Of a DNA stretch of 64,000 bases, positions 42,575-51,460 are shown one piece after another. Location of the stretch: the NCBI RefSeq assembly GCF_009712605.1, contig NZ_WASO01000002.1:124001-188000 (forward strand). Reading direction: 5' to 3'. The translations under genes and the position numbers were made by a program. How positions within the stretch are numbered: position 1 is the stretch's first letter; each line of letters starts with the position of its first letter. Source of the DNA: Paludibacter sp. (lineage in GTDB: Bacteria; Bacteroidota; Bacteroidia; Bacteroidales; Paludibacteraceae). The notes under the pieces were generated by a model. The model saw only the letters and a program-made list of their open reading frames with translations. It was not told the origin of the DNA and did not search any database.

Positions 42575-43201
42575 TTACTTTTTAGGGTAACCGATGGTTT
42601 GAGCCAGCGTAATCATCTGGTCATCGGTCAGGTTCATTGTTTTTGCCAGTTTTTCTTTGGCAATGCTTGCGCGGACAACAGTTGAAAGTCCTTCTGAAGC
42701 GCAAAACAAATAGATATTTTGTGAAATGAAACCGCTGTTTGCATAAGTTGCTTCAATCAGTCCGCTTTCACTTTTTGAATTGATCTTAGATTTATTGCAA
42801 ACAAATACAATGTTCACAGGAGCTTCGCCTACATATGGTTGCATGCCTGTGTCTTTGCGATAATCTCCGGCAACAATAAGTACAAGATTATTTTTTGCTG
42901 CATCGTATCTGTAAATTCCTTCTTTTGTAACGACATATAAATCGATTTCCTGACGATCCATCGAAGAAGGAGCAGTTCTCTTCTTTTCCCGGTTAAAACC
43001 CCATGCCGCCCACAACAAGTTGGAAAGCGTTTGGTTTGAAATATTTTTTTCAGAATCAAACTGACGGGCAGACTGACGCAGGTTTAATGCCTCCATCAAC
43101 GGTTTACCACCTGTACGAACAGGTTGTGGAAGTTGAATATTCTGGGCAGACAACAAAGAGCACGAACACGCAAAGACAGCAGATAATAGCAGTGTTTTCA
43201 T
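42575..43201 (-). CDS. Exported nitroreductase/SagB-type protein
   Basis: 208 aa. The signal peptide ends Leu-Leu-Ser-Ala-Gln near residue 20. The nitroreductase fold follows: Leu-Arg-Gln-Ser-Ala-Arg-Gln-Phe (42-49) for FMN binding, Leu-Trp-Ala-Ala-Trp-Gly-Phe-Asn (62-69) as in SagB-like members, and a final Thr-Ile-Gly-Tyr-Pro. An exported FMN enzyme is unusual but known in Bacteroidota; the substrate is unknown. It lies between the LysM gene and an AraC regulator on the same strand, with a promoter match 146 nt upstream. Confidence 0.85.
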   Translation of the reverse strand: MKTLLLSAVFACSCSLLSAQNIQLPQPVRTGGKPLMEALNLRQSARQFDSEKNISNQTLSNLLWAAWGFNREKKRTAPSSMDRQEIDLYVVTKEGIYRYDAAKNNLVLIVAGDYRKDTGMQPYVGEAPVNIVFVCNKSKINSKSESGLIEATYANSGFISQNIYLFCASEGLSTVVRASIAKEKLAKTMNLTDDQMITLAQTIGYPKK

Positions 43202-43346
43202 TTTTGGTAGTAGTTAGTTTTTGGTTAAACGAACCGTCCGTATCATTGGTTTACGGAGGTAAATACAGTCTAGTCTGATAGACGTAAGAGTAATCGTTTT
43301 GTTTAAAAAACGACTGAGGGCTCCCTGTTTTGGAAAAATGATGCAA

Positions 43347-43354
43347 CAAATATA
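43347..43354 (-). promoter_or_regulatory. Possible -7 element of exported nitroreductase gene
   Basis: CAAATATA reads TATATTTG on the minus strand, 146 nt from the start codon at 43201; no -33 element at standard spacing. Confidence 0.35.
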
Positions 43355-43373
43355 ATAGTTTTTTCTTGCCCAC

Positions 43374-43901
43374 CTATAGTTTGGACAGGAAGCCCGGGGT
43401 AGATTTAATTTTTTTTGGCGAACACCCGTATGCTTTTTTAAATGCTGTACTAAAATGTTGAAGAGAGGAAAAACCGAGCTCAAAAGCAATCTGAGTCATG
43501 TTTTTTTCGCCTAAAGCAATCATATTTACAGCTTTTTCAAGGCGAAAACTGTTCAGATAACAGTAAATGGTATCGCCAAACAATTCTTTGAAGCCATTTT
43601 TGAGCTTGAAACTGTTTATGCCTGCGATTTTGGCAAGTTCCTCTATTGTCGGGGGCATTGTCAGGTGATCCAGCAGGTACTGACGGGCAAACAACAACCG
43701 ACCTTTGTCGTAATCGTTGTGACAAAATCGGGTTTTTGAAATTGGCGGCTTTTGGAGGCAAAAAACACAAAGTTCCTCCGATTCGAAAATGGATAAAGCT
43801 GCCTGCTTTTTTGCCCAAAACGTCAGAAGCTGCTCAATGCTTTCCGAATCCAGTTTGCTGTCACACAAAGAGTATGTCTGGTTGTTGATGGTAATTGTCA
43901 T
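43374..43901 (-). CDS. Short AraC-family transcriptional regulator
   Basis: 175 aa from the ATG at 43901, where the product begins with a hydrophilic Thr-Ile-Thr-Ile-Asn segment; a start at 43964 would add 21 hydrophobic residues upstream of the promoter element and is less likely. The C-terminal about 95 residues form the AraC helix-turn-helix pair (Phe-Glu-Leu-Gly-Phe-Ser-Ser-Leu-Gln-His-Phe-Ser, then Tyr-Gly-Cys-Ser-Pro). The N-terminal part is short with three Cys (Cys-Val-Phe-Cys and one more), possibly a metal or redox sensor. It is divergent from the DUF2807 gene and may regulate it or the nitroreductase. Confidence 0.85.
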   Translation of the reverse strand: MTITINNQTYSLCDSKLDSESIEQLLTFWAKKQAALSIFESEELCVFCLQKPPISKTRFCHNDYDKGRLLFARQYLLDHLTMPPTIEELAKIAGINSFKLKNGFKELFGDTIYCYLNSFRLEKAVNMIALGEKNMTQIAFELGFSSLQHFSTAFKKAYGCSPKKIKSTPGFLSKL

Positions 43902-43949
43902 TGTGTTTTTTGAAGCTGAGTGCAATAAATAATATAAAATAATATTCTG

Positions 43950-43957
43950 CAAATATA
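43950..43957 (-). promoter_or_regulatory. Candidate -7 element of short AraC regulator
   Basis: CAAATATA reads TATATTTG on the minus strand, 48 nt before the start codon at 43901. Confidence 0.45.
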
Positions 43958-44001
43958 AAAACAATTTCTTTATATATAAATGAACATCGTATATGGTGGT
44001 T

Positions 44002-44009
44002 TATCTTTG
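44002..44009 (+). promoter_or_regulatory. Candidate -7 element of DUF2807 gene
   Basis: TATCTTTG fits TAnnTTTG, 50 nt before the ATG at 44059, divergent from the AraC element at 43950. Confidence 0.5.
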
Positions 44010-44058
44010 TCGAATTAACACATACAACTGAAGGATTTAATACCAAAATTCTATTGAG

Positions 44059-44859
44059 ATGGTGACATTCAAAAAACTCAGAAGAATATTTAATGAAAAA
44101 GGCAGCGGAAACGTTGTCAGTAAAACAATAGCGGTCAGTCCGTTTCTGCAACTTCATCTTTGCACTCAATGTAACGTCGAGATTGTGCAATCGGACGAAG
44201 AAAAAGTGGTGATTGAAATGGACGACAACCTGATTGACGGCGTACGGGTGGATAATTCCATCAAAACGCTTTTCGTAACTCAGGATCTTCGCCAAAAAAT
44301 TCCTCTTTTTACATACGGTAAAATCACTATTTATTGCCATGCGCTCGAAGCGCTTTATGTGACTTCACATGCAGATATTAAAACGGTGAAACCTCTCGAA
44401 TCCAAATATGCAATGGTAATCAAGACGGTTTCTCACGGAGATGTGTTTGTCGAACTAAAGGCTCCTTCCGTAAAAGTGATGTCGACGAATCATGGCGATT
44501 TCACATTGAAATGCGAAACCAACGATTTAGTCATTAATAATGCCAGCAAAGGCGATCTGAACCTTGACCTGAAAGGTGCTGCTGTAGAAATAAACCACAA
44601 AGGGAGAGGCGATATGGTTTTGACCGGTTCGTGCGATTCTTTGTCCATCTGCAACGAAGGGCATGGTGACATTTCCGGAACTGATCTTGTGTCCAGAGAT
44701 GTTAATGTGAAAAGTATCGGACATGGCGACACAACGGTGTTTGCGTCTCACTCCATTAAAATTCAGAATCTCGGACACGGCGATGTCGCTTATTGCGGCG
44801 ATGGCGAATTAGAGGATTTGTCGCATACTGGACACGGGAAAGTGCAGCATAAGGGATAA
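44059..44859 (+). CDS. DUF2807-type beta-helix protein without signal peptide
   Basis: 266 aa. From about residue 115 the protein is a chain of short strand units separated by turns with Ser/Asn/Gly-His-Gly-Asp or variants; I count eight such turns, most about 20 residues apart, as expected for a parallel beta-helix of the DUF2807 (head-GIN-like) kind. Family members normally carry a signal peptide or lipobox. Here the N-terminus is basic and polar with no hydrophobic core, so the product seems cytosolic. Function is unknown. It is divergent from a small AraC regulator and closed by a strong terminator. Confidence 0.78.
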   Translation: MVTFKKLRRIFNEKGSGNVVSKTIAVSPFLQLHLCTQCNVEIVQSDEEKVVIEMDDNLIDGVRVDNSIKTLFVTQDLRQKIPLFTYGKITIYCHALEALYVTSHADIKTVKPLESKYAMVIKTVSHGDVFVELKAPSVKVMSTNHGDFTLKCETNDLVINNASKGDLNLDLKGAAVEINHKGRGDMVLTGSCDSLSICNEGHGDISGTDLVSRDVNVKSIGHGDTTVFASHSIKIQNLGHGDVAYCGDGELEDLSHTGHGKVQHKG

Positions 44860-44879
44860 TTTACTGTTCTTTATATAGC

Positions 44880-44917
44880 AAAAAGCTCCGTGACAGATGA
44901 ATGTCACGGAGCTTTTT
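44880..44917. terminator. Bidirectional terminator, DUF2807 / GH97
   Basis: Perfect 16-bp arms (AAAAAGCTCCGTGACA at 44880-44895 with 44902-44917) around a 6-nt loop; A-tract and T-tract let it work in both directions. Confidence 0.9.
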
Positions 44918-44937
44918 GTTTCAGGGTGTTTTGTTGA

Positions 44938-46914
44938 CTATTCAGCCCTAACAATGGCAGCCCAGCCTCCACCTTCGGCAAGATGCACTGCCAGATGCGA
45001 CTGGTCGGAGATATTCAAAAATACCCGTTTATAGTCGTTGCCGTTATTGTTGGCATTGACTCCGTCTTTGAATACTTCGGCTTTCCATTTGCCAGGGCCG
45101 AGGAATGAGAAATCGATGGTGATGTCGCGTTTATCCCAATTGTTGATGGCTCCTATATACCAGTTATTGCCTTTCTTGCGCGCGATGACCGAGTAGTTTC
45201 CAACTTCTCCGTCGAGAGCGATGGTTTGATCGAAGGTAGTCGGTATCTGCGAAATGAATTTGGTACATTCCTGCTCTTTCTCATAATTGCTCGGGCTATC
45301 GGCCAGCATGCAGAGCGGAGCTTCAAATACAACGTACAAACCAAGCTGATGGCAACGTGTTCCCTGACTCATGGGTTGTCCGACGATTGGACGGAAACTG
45401 TCTTTGGATGCGTTGCGCATTGCTCCTGGGGTGTAATCGAGCGGACCGGCCAACATGCGGATATATGAAATCAACACGTCGTTTTGAGGCATGTCCGGAT
45501 TATTCCATTTGAGTTGTTCCATACCATAAACACCTTCAAAGTTGATTACATTCGGATAGGTTCGTTGCAGTCCGGTAGGTTTATAAGCTCCGTGAAAATC
45601 AATCAGCATGTGGTGTTGAGCTCCTAGTTGTGCCACTTTGTAATAGAAGTTTACCACCTTTTGATCATCACGATCCATAAAGTCTATTTTGAATCCTTTG
45701 ACGCCCATTTTTGAATAGTGTTCGAACACCTGCTCCATGTTCTGGTTCAAAGGAACCCATCCACACCAGAGAATAACACCAACATTTTTAGACTTGGCAT
45801 AATCGATGATAGCAGGCAGATCAATCTCTGGAATGGTATTAATCAACTGACCTTTGGCGGCCCATCCTTCGTCGAGTAATACGTAAGAAAGGTTGTATTT
45901 GGCTGCGAAATCGATATAGTGTTTATATGTTTCTGTGTTGATGCCGGCTTTGAAATTGACTCCTTCAAGATTCCAGTTGTTCCACCAGTCCCATGCTAAT
46001 TGTCCCGGTTTGATCCATTCTGTGTCTTGTACACGGGAAGGCGTTGCCAGTTTATAAACCATGTCGTTGTTCAGTAAATCCTTGTCTTCTTTGGAAATAA
46101 TCAGCGCGCGCCACGGAAAAGACCGGTTACCCTTCGTTTTGGCAATAAAATCGCCGCCTTTAGTTACCAACGATTGAATGTTGTTGTACCCGCCCTGTTT
46201 TTCTTCGAGAGGGAAGGGTGCAAAATCGCTTACAAATCCTTGTTTGGTTGATTTGTTGAGGCGGAGGAACATGCCCGGATAATCTTCAAGATCGGCTTCT
46301 GTAATGGCACATTTCATCTTGTTTTTCAGCTCAATCAGAATGGGGGTGTAAGTGGGTTTGTCTTCCATTTGGTTGATGTTGAAATGTTTGTATGTGTTTT
46401 CGAACGAACATTGATACACATTGTTTGCTCCCGAATTAGCGTACGGAATGTAAGCTACATAGTTGGTGTCAAAGTTGAATCGGGCATCTTCGTTACTTAC
46501 AACCACTTCTCCCGGACGGTTAAGCACCCAACGATATGCCACTCCATCGTTATATGCTCTGAAAATCAGCGAGTAATTGTCTTTGAAAGTTATTGACAAT
46601 TCGTTGTAGTTGTCGGTTATGCTCTTTTTCTTATAAACCGGAGCTGCGATAATGTTGTTGACGGTGGTTATTTTACTTGTCTTTACTGAAGGATTGACAC
46701 CCAAAGGAGCTTCTCCCTGCAGCGTGAGTGAAATAACAGATGGCGTAATAACCGACTGTTTATTACAGTCGACAGCCCAGGAGATAGTTTTGTCTACATT
46801 GACTTTCAGAGAAATGGACTTATCCGGTGATTCTACTACAAATTCTTTTGCCGAAAGTGTTGTTACACAGGTAGCAGAGATCAGCAGTGTAAATAAAAAA
46901 GAGAAAGGTTTCAT
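44938..46914 (-). CDS. GH97 glycoside hydrolase, retaining type
   Basis: 658 aa with signal peptide (1-22), an N-terminal beta-sandwich, the (beta/alpha)8 barrel from about 300, and a C-terminal sandwich. The barrel has Gly-Phe-Lys-Ile-Asp-Phe-Met-Asp-Arg-Asp at 407-416, where Asp411 corresponds to the nucleophile of retaining GH97 alpha-galactosidases; inverting SusB-type enzymes lack it. Glu460 and Glu466 are candidates for the acid/base. Length also matches the retaining group. Alpha-galactosidase is the best guess. It starts 27 nt after the DUF3857 gene stop, so the two may share a transcript. Confidence 0.9.
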   Translation of the reverse strand: MKPFSFLFTLLISATCVTTLSAKEFVVESPDKSISLKVNVDKTISWAVDCNKQSVITPSVISLTLQGEAPLGVNPSVKTSKITTVNNIIAAPVYKKKSITDNYNELSITFKDNYSLIFRAYNDGVAYRWVLNRPGEVVVSNEDARFNFDTNYVAYIPYANSGANNVYQCSFENTYKHFNINQMEDKPTYTPILIELKNKMKCAITEADLEDYPGMFLRLNKSTKQGFVSDFAPFPLEEKQGGYNNIQSLVTKGGDFIAKTKGNRSFPWRALIISKEDKDLLNNDMVYKLATPSRVQDTEWIKPGQLAWDWWNNWNLEGVNFKAGINTETYKHYIDFAAKYNLSYVLLDEGWAAKGQLINTIPEIDLPAIIDYAKSKNVGVILWCGWVPLNQNMEQVFEHYSKMGVKGFKIDFMDRDDQKVVNFYYKVAQLGAQHHMLIDFHGAYKPTGLQRTYPNVINFEGVYGMEQLKWNNPDMPQNDVLISYIRMLAGPLDYTPGAMRNASKDSFRPIVGQPMSQGTRCHQLGLYVVFEAPLCMLADSPSNYEKEQECTKFISQIPTTFDQTIALDGEVGNYSVIARKKGNNWYIGAINNWDKRDITIDFSFLGPGKWKAEVFKDGVNANNNGNDYKRVFLNISDQSHLAVHLAEGGGWAAIVRAE

Positions 46915-46941
46915 TCAGCGTTTGTTATAGTGGTTAGCAGG

Positions 46942-49900
46942 TTATTTTATTGCATATTGTTTGTTGTCGGCTTCGCTTACGAAATTCATGAATTCCTTGA
47001 ATTTAGGATATTCAGCAATCGATACCGTTTCTGTCTTTCTCATAAAAGTGCGGTGTGCGATAACTGTGCCTGCGGTCTTTGTGTCGTAGGTAAGGCTATA
47101 ACGGGCATTAGCGCATTCGATATTCACGTTCGAAGGGATTTCAACGAATTTCTTTCCCTGTGGCAATTTAATGGTAAGTGTTTCGGTGGTGATATCTTCC
47201 ATATGATATTGCCAGAGTTCCATGGGATATTTACGGGTGTCTTCGGCGACTACTTCCAGAGAACTGATTTTGTCTGTCCATGGTAATTGCATGATTTTCA
47301 TTCCGGCAACATCCTGTAAGCTGTTTTTGATTTCAATATTGCAGTCATATACGATGCTGTCGTTCAGGTTTTCAAGGTTCTTGAATTTCGGGTTGGTTAC
47401 CTTGATGGGCACGCTAAAATCGGAAGCTACCGACTGAGTGATTTTCTTCAGTTGTTCCTCTGCTCCGAGATCACGATAGGCATCTCTGAGGTAAGAAGCG
47501 TCGGCCGCATAATGTACCGAATGGCGCTGTACCTGCATGTCTTTATTTACCAGCGTGATTGTGTTGTTCCGATTAATCCTGTTTTTGGGGCGGGATTGCA
47601 TTTTCATCGACATTAATTTATCGCCGAAAGATTCCGTATCATAAGGAATCGGTAGTATGTTCGAATTCAGATCGACCGTCAAAGCGGCTTTGAACGGAAG
47701 TTTGTTGTCCGTAAGTTCCAGATAATAGACTTTGTTGTCAATGTCCAGGCGGGCAATGCAGTGATTAAAGTCGATAGTCGGAAGCACCAGGCGGTTGTAG
47801 CCGTTGTCGCGCGTGGAGATCAGCACCAGATTGGCCTTGATTCCGCTTTCACGACAAAGAGAAACAAACAACGTTGCCACATCTTTGCAATCTCCCAAAC
47901 GGGTTGTAATGGTACGCGAAGCTTTCTGCGGCACGTAGTTGCTGTGCAGAAAAGCAACATTGGAGTAGGAGATGTTTTCCAGAATATAGTTGTAGAAAAT
48001 GCGGGCTTTTTCCATGGCACTTGCATTCTCTTTTCCTTTCAGTAACTGACTGATGGTCTGTTTGAGGACAAAATCGGATTTGAGTTTGTTTGTAGTAAGG
48101 TCTTTGTACCAATGGCTGATGTATTTCCAGTCGGGAATGCTGCTGATAGAGAGGGTAGGAGCCACGTCCACCAGTTCGCTCATGTACGGTTCGCTTTTGA
48201 TTGCCGGCATGTTGCGCGATTCCCACTGATACAGTTTCATGTCTTCCACATCACTGATGGTCGGCTTGATGTCGCCGTTTGTTACGAGTGATTTGAACTC
48301 TTTGTTTTGGGGTACAAGAATGCTATAACGATTCAGTAATGAAGGAATACTATACTGCATCAGGAACTGGTCGTAGAAATGCTTGGCAATTTCACCGGTA
48401 GAGAAGTCCTGTACGCGATAATCCAAATGAAGTACATCGTTCACTTCCAGATTGGTAAATACAATGCGGTCGTTATCGTCATTTGTTTCGGCTTTCACTT
48501 TGTTACCACCGGCTTTGATTACTTCCGCTTTGTCGAGCAACAACTTCTGTGTATTGCCATTATAACCGATGGAATATTCTTTCCATGTTTCTATTCCGGC
48601 CTGATTCAGAATTTTAATGGCAATCTCGTAGTGATATTCTTTGGCGCCTTCAGGATACACCACCAGTTGCTGGTCATTTAGAAGGATAGCAGAGTTATCT
48701 TCAGGATATTCTTTTGAAGAAGGGGCTTTGGCGATAATTTCGGTCAGATCGTTCTTCGGAAACAGTTCGCCAACCTCTTTTTTGTTTTCCAGTAAGCGCA
48801 GCTGAGCCCTTGAGTCGTAAGATGTCGGACCGTAATAGATCGACTTGCGAAAGCTTTCTTTTGCCAGTTCCGGCTGATTCAGGTTTTTGTAGATATAACC
48901 GCGATAATTGAATACACCCGGCAGATACGGAGCTAATTGAAGCATGCGATCTGTCACCTCCAGTGCATCTTTGTAACGTTGCATTTTGAAATAGACTCCG
49001 GCAAGATTGTCGAGATAACCAATGGCATAGGGCATGTGGTCGATGCGTTGGCGCAAAACGGCGAGGCTCTTTTCCTGATTGCCCTGATCGGCATAGATTT
49101 TCGCAAGCGTTTCCATTGCTTTGCCGCTGAAATAGTTGTTGCAATAATCTTCCACAATGGAGGTGGCGGCTTTTGAATTTTGCGACACGTTGTTTTCAAT
49201 GACGTAACGAAGATTCATGTAGTCGGCGTTATCAGGATATTTCTTATAAAGCGTTTTCGACATCTCGATTACGTCTTGTGTCCGTTTTTGCTGCGAAGCA
49301 ATATTTAGTTCCCAAGCTTCGGTGGTTGTATTGCTTCCGTACAGATCTTTTGCTTTCTGACAAATGGCAAGGGCATCGTTATATTTTTCCGATTTGAAAG
49401 CATCGTTTACAGCCTCGCTCAATGCGGTAAATGAGTTTGGATCATCCTGTTTGATCTTCTCCATCTGTTTGCCATAATCTGTCTGATTTTTGGCACGGGT
49501 ATATGCTTCAGCAAGGCGATAGGCAATAAGCGACGATTTGGGATATTTTTCTTCGAGTTGTTTCAATATTGCTGTTGCTTCGTATGCTTTGTCGTTGCGC
49601 AGATAGGTTTCGGCAAGGGTAATATAATTCAACGCATTGTCCGGATCTGCCTTGATTTTCGCTTTCAGCGTCTCTTCAGCAAAGAAGGGCAACGGATCGG
49701 AAATGCTTCCTGATGCCGTTTTCGTGTAGTCGGCATATTGAGCAACATCGGTTAAGCCTGCTATCGGATGAGCATTGGCATCAGTGATGCGTAGCAAAAA
49801 GTTGGCGGCTTCAATTTCACTTTGTCCGATTTGCACCAGAATACGGTTCACGCCCTGATTCAGTTTTACCATGTAGGCATAAATATCCAGATCGCAGTTT

Positions 49901-50712
49901 CGTTCTTCAGGAACGGACGCAACCTGAACGTCATTCACCCATATTTTCAGAGATCCGGATGTGCCTGTCCGTAGATACACCTCTTGTTCAACAGGACTGG
50001 TAACGAACGATTGTGCGTACATTATAGTGTTGTTCAACTGGAAGTAATAGTCGAAGTAAAACCATCTGTCGGGCTTGTTGTACGAAGGTGTGTACCAATG
50101 GATATCTGCATCCACACGGTTTTTGAGGACATCTTCTGTTTTTGGTTTGGTAACAGCACCCCAGTCTTTGTTGAATCCGCTTCCTGAAGTGTTGTCGAAT
50201 GTGCCTAACACCTGCCAATGATCTATTGTTCCTATTTTATCGAACAGTTCCTGCGCTTTTTTTGTCTTGTTGCAGGCAAAATAGTGCTGTCCGAGCTGAT
50301 GGTATATCATCGCTTTGAGTGTTCCGTTCATTTTAGGATCAGCTACAATTTTTTCAAGAAAATCGACCCGCGCCGGTTGAAGCAGATTGCTCGATTCATA
50401 CAGAAATGGCATCGACGAAAAACCATAGAAGTAAGCGTATGGATCGGCACTAATCTCGTAAAATTTGCGGAAGTCATCGAATGCATTATCGTTTTTCATC
50501 TCCTGCCAGTCGAGCAGGGCAAGACTTAGAAGCGCATCTGCTTTCGAAGAAGGATTCTCCAATGCCAGCGTAAAAAAGCGCCGGGCTTCGCTACGATTGT
50601 TATTTCCAAAGGCTTCCCATCCTTTTTGATAATTGCCGGATACTGCGGCGAAAGAATTTTGGCTCAGCAAAGTGCCGAAAAGAACCAGACAAAGAAAAAT
50701 CTTTTGCTTCAT
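46942..50712 (-). CDS. DUF3857/transglutaminase protein with TPR repeats
   Basis: 1256 aa. It has a signal peptide (1-22); then a long helical region with tetratricopeptide-like repeats (roughly 30-620) interrupted by a beta-sandwich near 200-320; then DUF3857 (about 660-850); then a transglutaminase-like domain with Arg-Leu-Gly-Asp-Cys-Lys-Asp, the likely catalytic Cys (about 960), and a beta-rich end. Proteins of this build are common in Bacteroidota envelopes and have no settled function; peptide or glycan cross-link handling is possible. It is upstream of GH97 by 27 nt. Confidence 0.88.
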   Translation of the reverse strand: MKQKIFLCLVLFGTLLSQNSFAAVSGNYQKGWEAFGNNNRSEARRFFTLALENPSSKADALLSLALLDWQEMKNDNAFDDFRKFYEISADPYAYFYGFSSMPFLYESSNLLQPARVDFLEKIVADPKMNGTLKAMIYHQLGQHYFACNKTKKAQELFDKIGTIDHWQVLGTFDNTSGSGFNKDWGAVTKPKTEDVLKNRVDADIHWYTPSYNKPDRWFYFDYYFQLNNTIMYAQSFVTSPVEQEVYLRTGTSGSLKIWVNDVQVASVPEERNCDLDIYAYMVKLNQGVNRILVQIGQSEIEAANFLLRITDANAHPIAGLTDVAQYADYTKTASGSISDPLPFFAEETLKAKIKADPDNALNYITLAETYLRNDKAYEATAILKQLEEKYPKSSLIAYRLAEAYTRAKNQTDYGKQMEKIKQDDPNSFTALSEAVNDAFKSEKYNDALAICQKAKDLYGSNTTTEAWELNIASQQKRTQDVIEMSKTLYKKYPDNADYMNLRYVIENNVSQNSKAATSIVEDYCNNYFSGKAMETLAKIYADQGNQEKSLAVLRQRIDHMPYAIGYLDNLAGVYFKMQRYKDALEVTDRMLQLAPYLPGVFNYRGYIYKNLNQPELAKESFRKSIYYGPTSYDSRAQLRLLENKKEVGELFPKNDLTEIIAKAPSSKEYPEDNSAILLNDQQLVVYPEGAKEYHYEIAIKILNQAGIETWKEYSIGYNGNTQKLLLDKAEVIKAGGNKVKAETNDDNDRIVFTNLEVNDVLHLDYRVQDFSTGEIAKHFYDQFLMQYSIPSLLNRYSILVPQNKEFKSLVTNGDIKPTISDVEDMKLYQWESRNMPAIKSEPYMSELVDVAPTLSISSIPDWKYISHWYKDLTTNKLKSDFVLKQTISQLLKGKENASAMEKARIFYNYILENISYSNVAFLHSNYVPQKASRTITTRLGDCKDVATLFVSLCRESGIKANLVLISTRDNGYNRLVLPTIDFNHCIARLDIDNKVYYLELTDNKLPFKAALTVDLNSNILPIPYDTESFGDKLMSMKMQSRPKNRINRNNTITLVNKDMQVQRHSVHYAADASYLRDAYRDLGAEEQLKKITQSVASDFSVPIKVTNPKFKNLENLNDSIVYDCNIEIKNSLQDVAGMKIMQLPWTDKISSLEVVAEDTRKYPMELWQYHMEDITTETLTIKLPQGKKFVEIPSNVNIECANARYSLTYDTKTAGTVIAHRTFMRKTETVSIAEYPKFKEFMNFVSEADNKQYAIK

Positions 50713-50911
50713 GGAGGTCGGTGTTGAAGGTTGATATTTAGCTTCTTGTGCGGATATTTTGAATTATTCTATCTTATACAAAGATGAAAATAATATTTTG
50801 GTTTTCAAATTAGTTATGTGAAAAAACATACATTTTGATGAAATAAAAAAATATGCCTAAAAATATAAATATCAGAGGGTTTTACATTGGTGTATCTTCA
50901 CTTTAATCAAC

Positions 50912-50946
50912 AAAAAAGCGCCGGAGAGAATTATCTCCCGGCGCTT
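50912..50946 (-). terminator. Terminator of cupin gene
   Basis: AAGCGCCGG (50916-50924) pairs with CCGGCGCTT (50938-50946). On the minus strand a T-run follows, 20 nt after the cupin stop codon at 50966. Confidence 0.85.
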
Positions 50947-50965
50947 GCATTAGTTGCTTCGAAAA

Positions 50966-51292
50966 TTATCCTTTGATCATTGTTAGCAGCATTTTGAACG
51001 CTTCCACAGCTGTCAATGCATGAGGGTGATTGGCAGGCATGATGATGCACTCGCCTTTTTTGACCCGATGAGGATTACCATCGATACTGATTTCTACTTC
51101 TCCATCAAGAACTTGAACAATTGCATCAAAAGGAGCGGTATGTTCGGTGAGGCCCTGTCCTTTGTCGAACGAAAAGAGAGTGACATTGCCTGCAGCACTT
51201 TTAATGATCTGTTTGCTTACAACGCCGCCTGCAGTATATTCCACAGAGTTTTCCAACGGAAAAACAACGGCTTTTTCAAAAGGGGTATTCAT
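50966..51292 (-). CDS. Small cupin-domain protein
   Basis: 108 aa, one cupin. His-Thr near 42-43 and Glu near 41 in Gly-Leu-Thr-Glu-His-Thr-Ala-Pro-Phe-Asp-Ala, then Pro-Asn/His near 85 (Pro-Ala-Asn-His-Pro-His-Ala), give the usual metal ligands. Such proteins bind metals or small ligands and often act in stress responses; no substrate is evident. It has its own promoter and terminator, so it is independent of the surrounding glycoside hydrolase genes. Confidence 0.88.
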   Translation of the reverse strand: MNTPFEKAVVFPLENSVEYTAGGVVSKQIIKSAAGNVTLFSFDKGQGLTEHTAPFDAIVQVLDGEVEISIDGNPHRVKKGECIIMPANHPHALTAVEAFKMLLTMIKG

Positions 51293-51339
51293 TGTGTTAT
51301 TATTTTATGATTGATACAGTTTATTGTTATTTGATATGA

Positions 51340-51347
51340 CAAAGATA
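51340..51347 (-). promoter_or_regulatory. Candidate -7 element of cupin gene
   Basis: CAAAGATA reads TATCTTTG on the minus strand, 47 nt before the start codon at 51292. Confidence 0.45.
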
Positions 51348-51401
51348 CTACCGGAAATGACCATAAAACTGTAATCAATATTACACAAGTGACTGAAAAT
51401 T

Positions 51402-51433
51402 AAAAATGCCGTCAATTGGATTGACGGCATTTT
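51402..51433 (-). terminator. Terminator of GH3 gene
   Basis: A 13-bp perfect stem (AAAATGCCGTCAA at 51403-51415 with 51421-51433) and a 5-nt loop, 28 nt after the GH3 stop codon; the minus strand ends in T residues. Confidence 0.85.
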
Positions 51434-51460
51434 AGAAAGCGTTATAGAAGCAGCTATGAA

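Noticed and set aside
48379-49199. Several open frames of 65-150 codons opposite the transglutaminase gene
   Set aside because: They are mirror frames of a strong coding sequence with a signal peptide and recognised domains; their composition follows the opposite strand.
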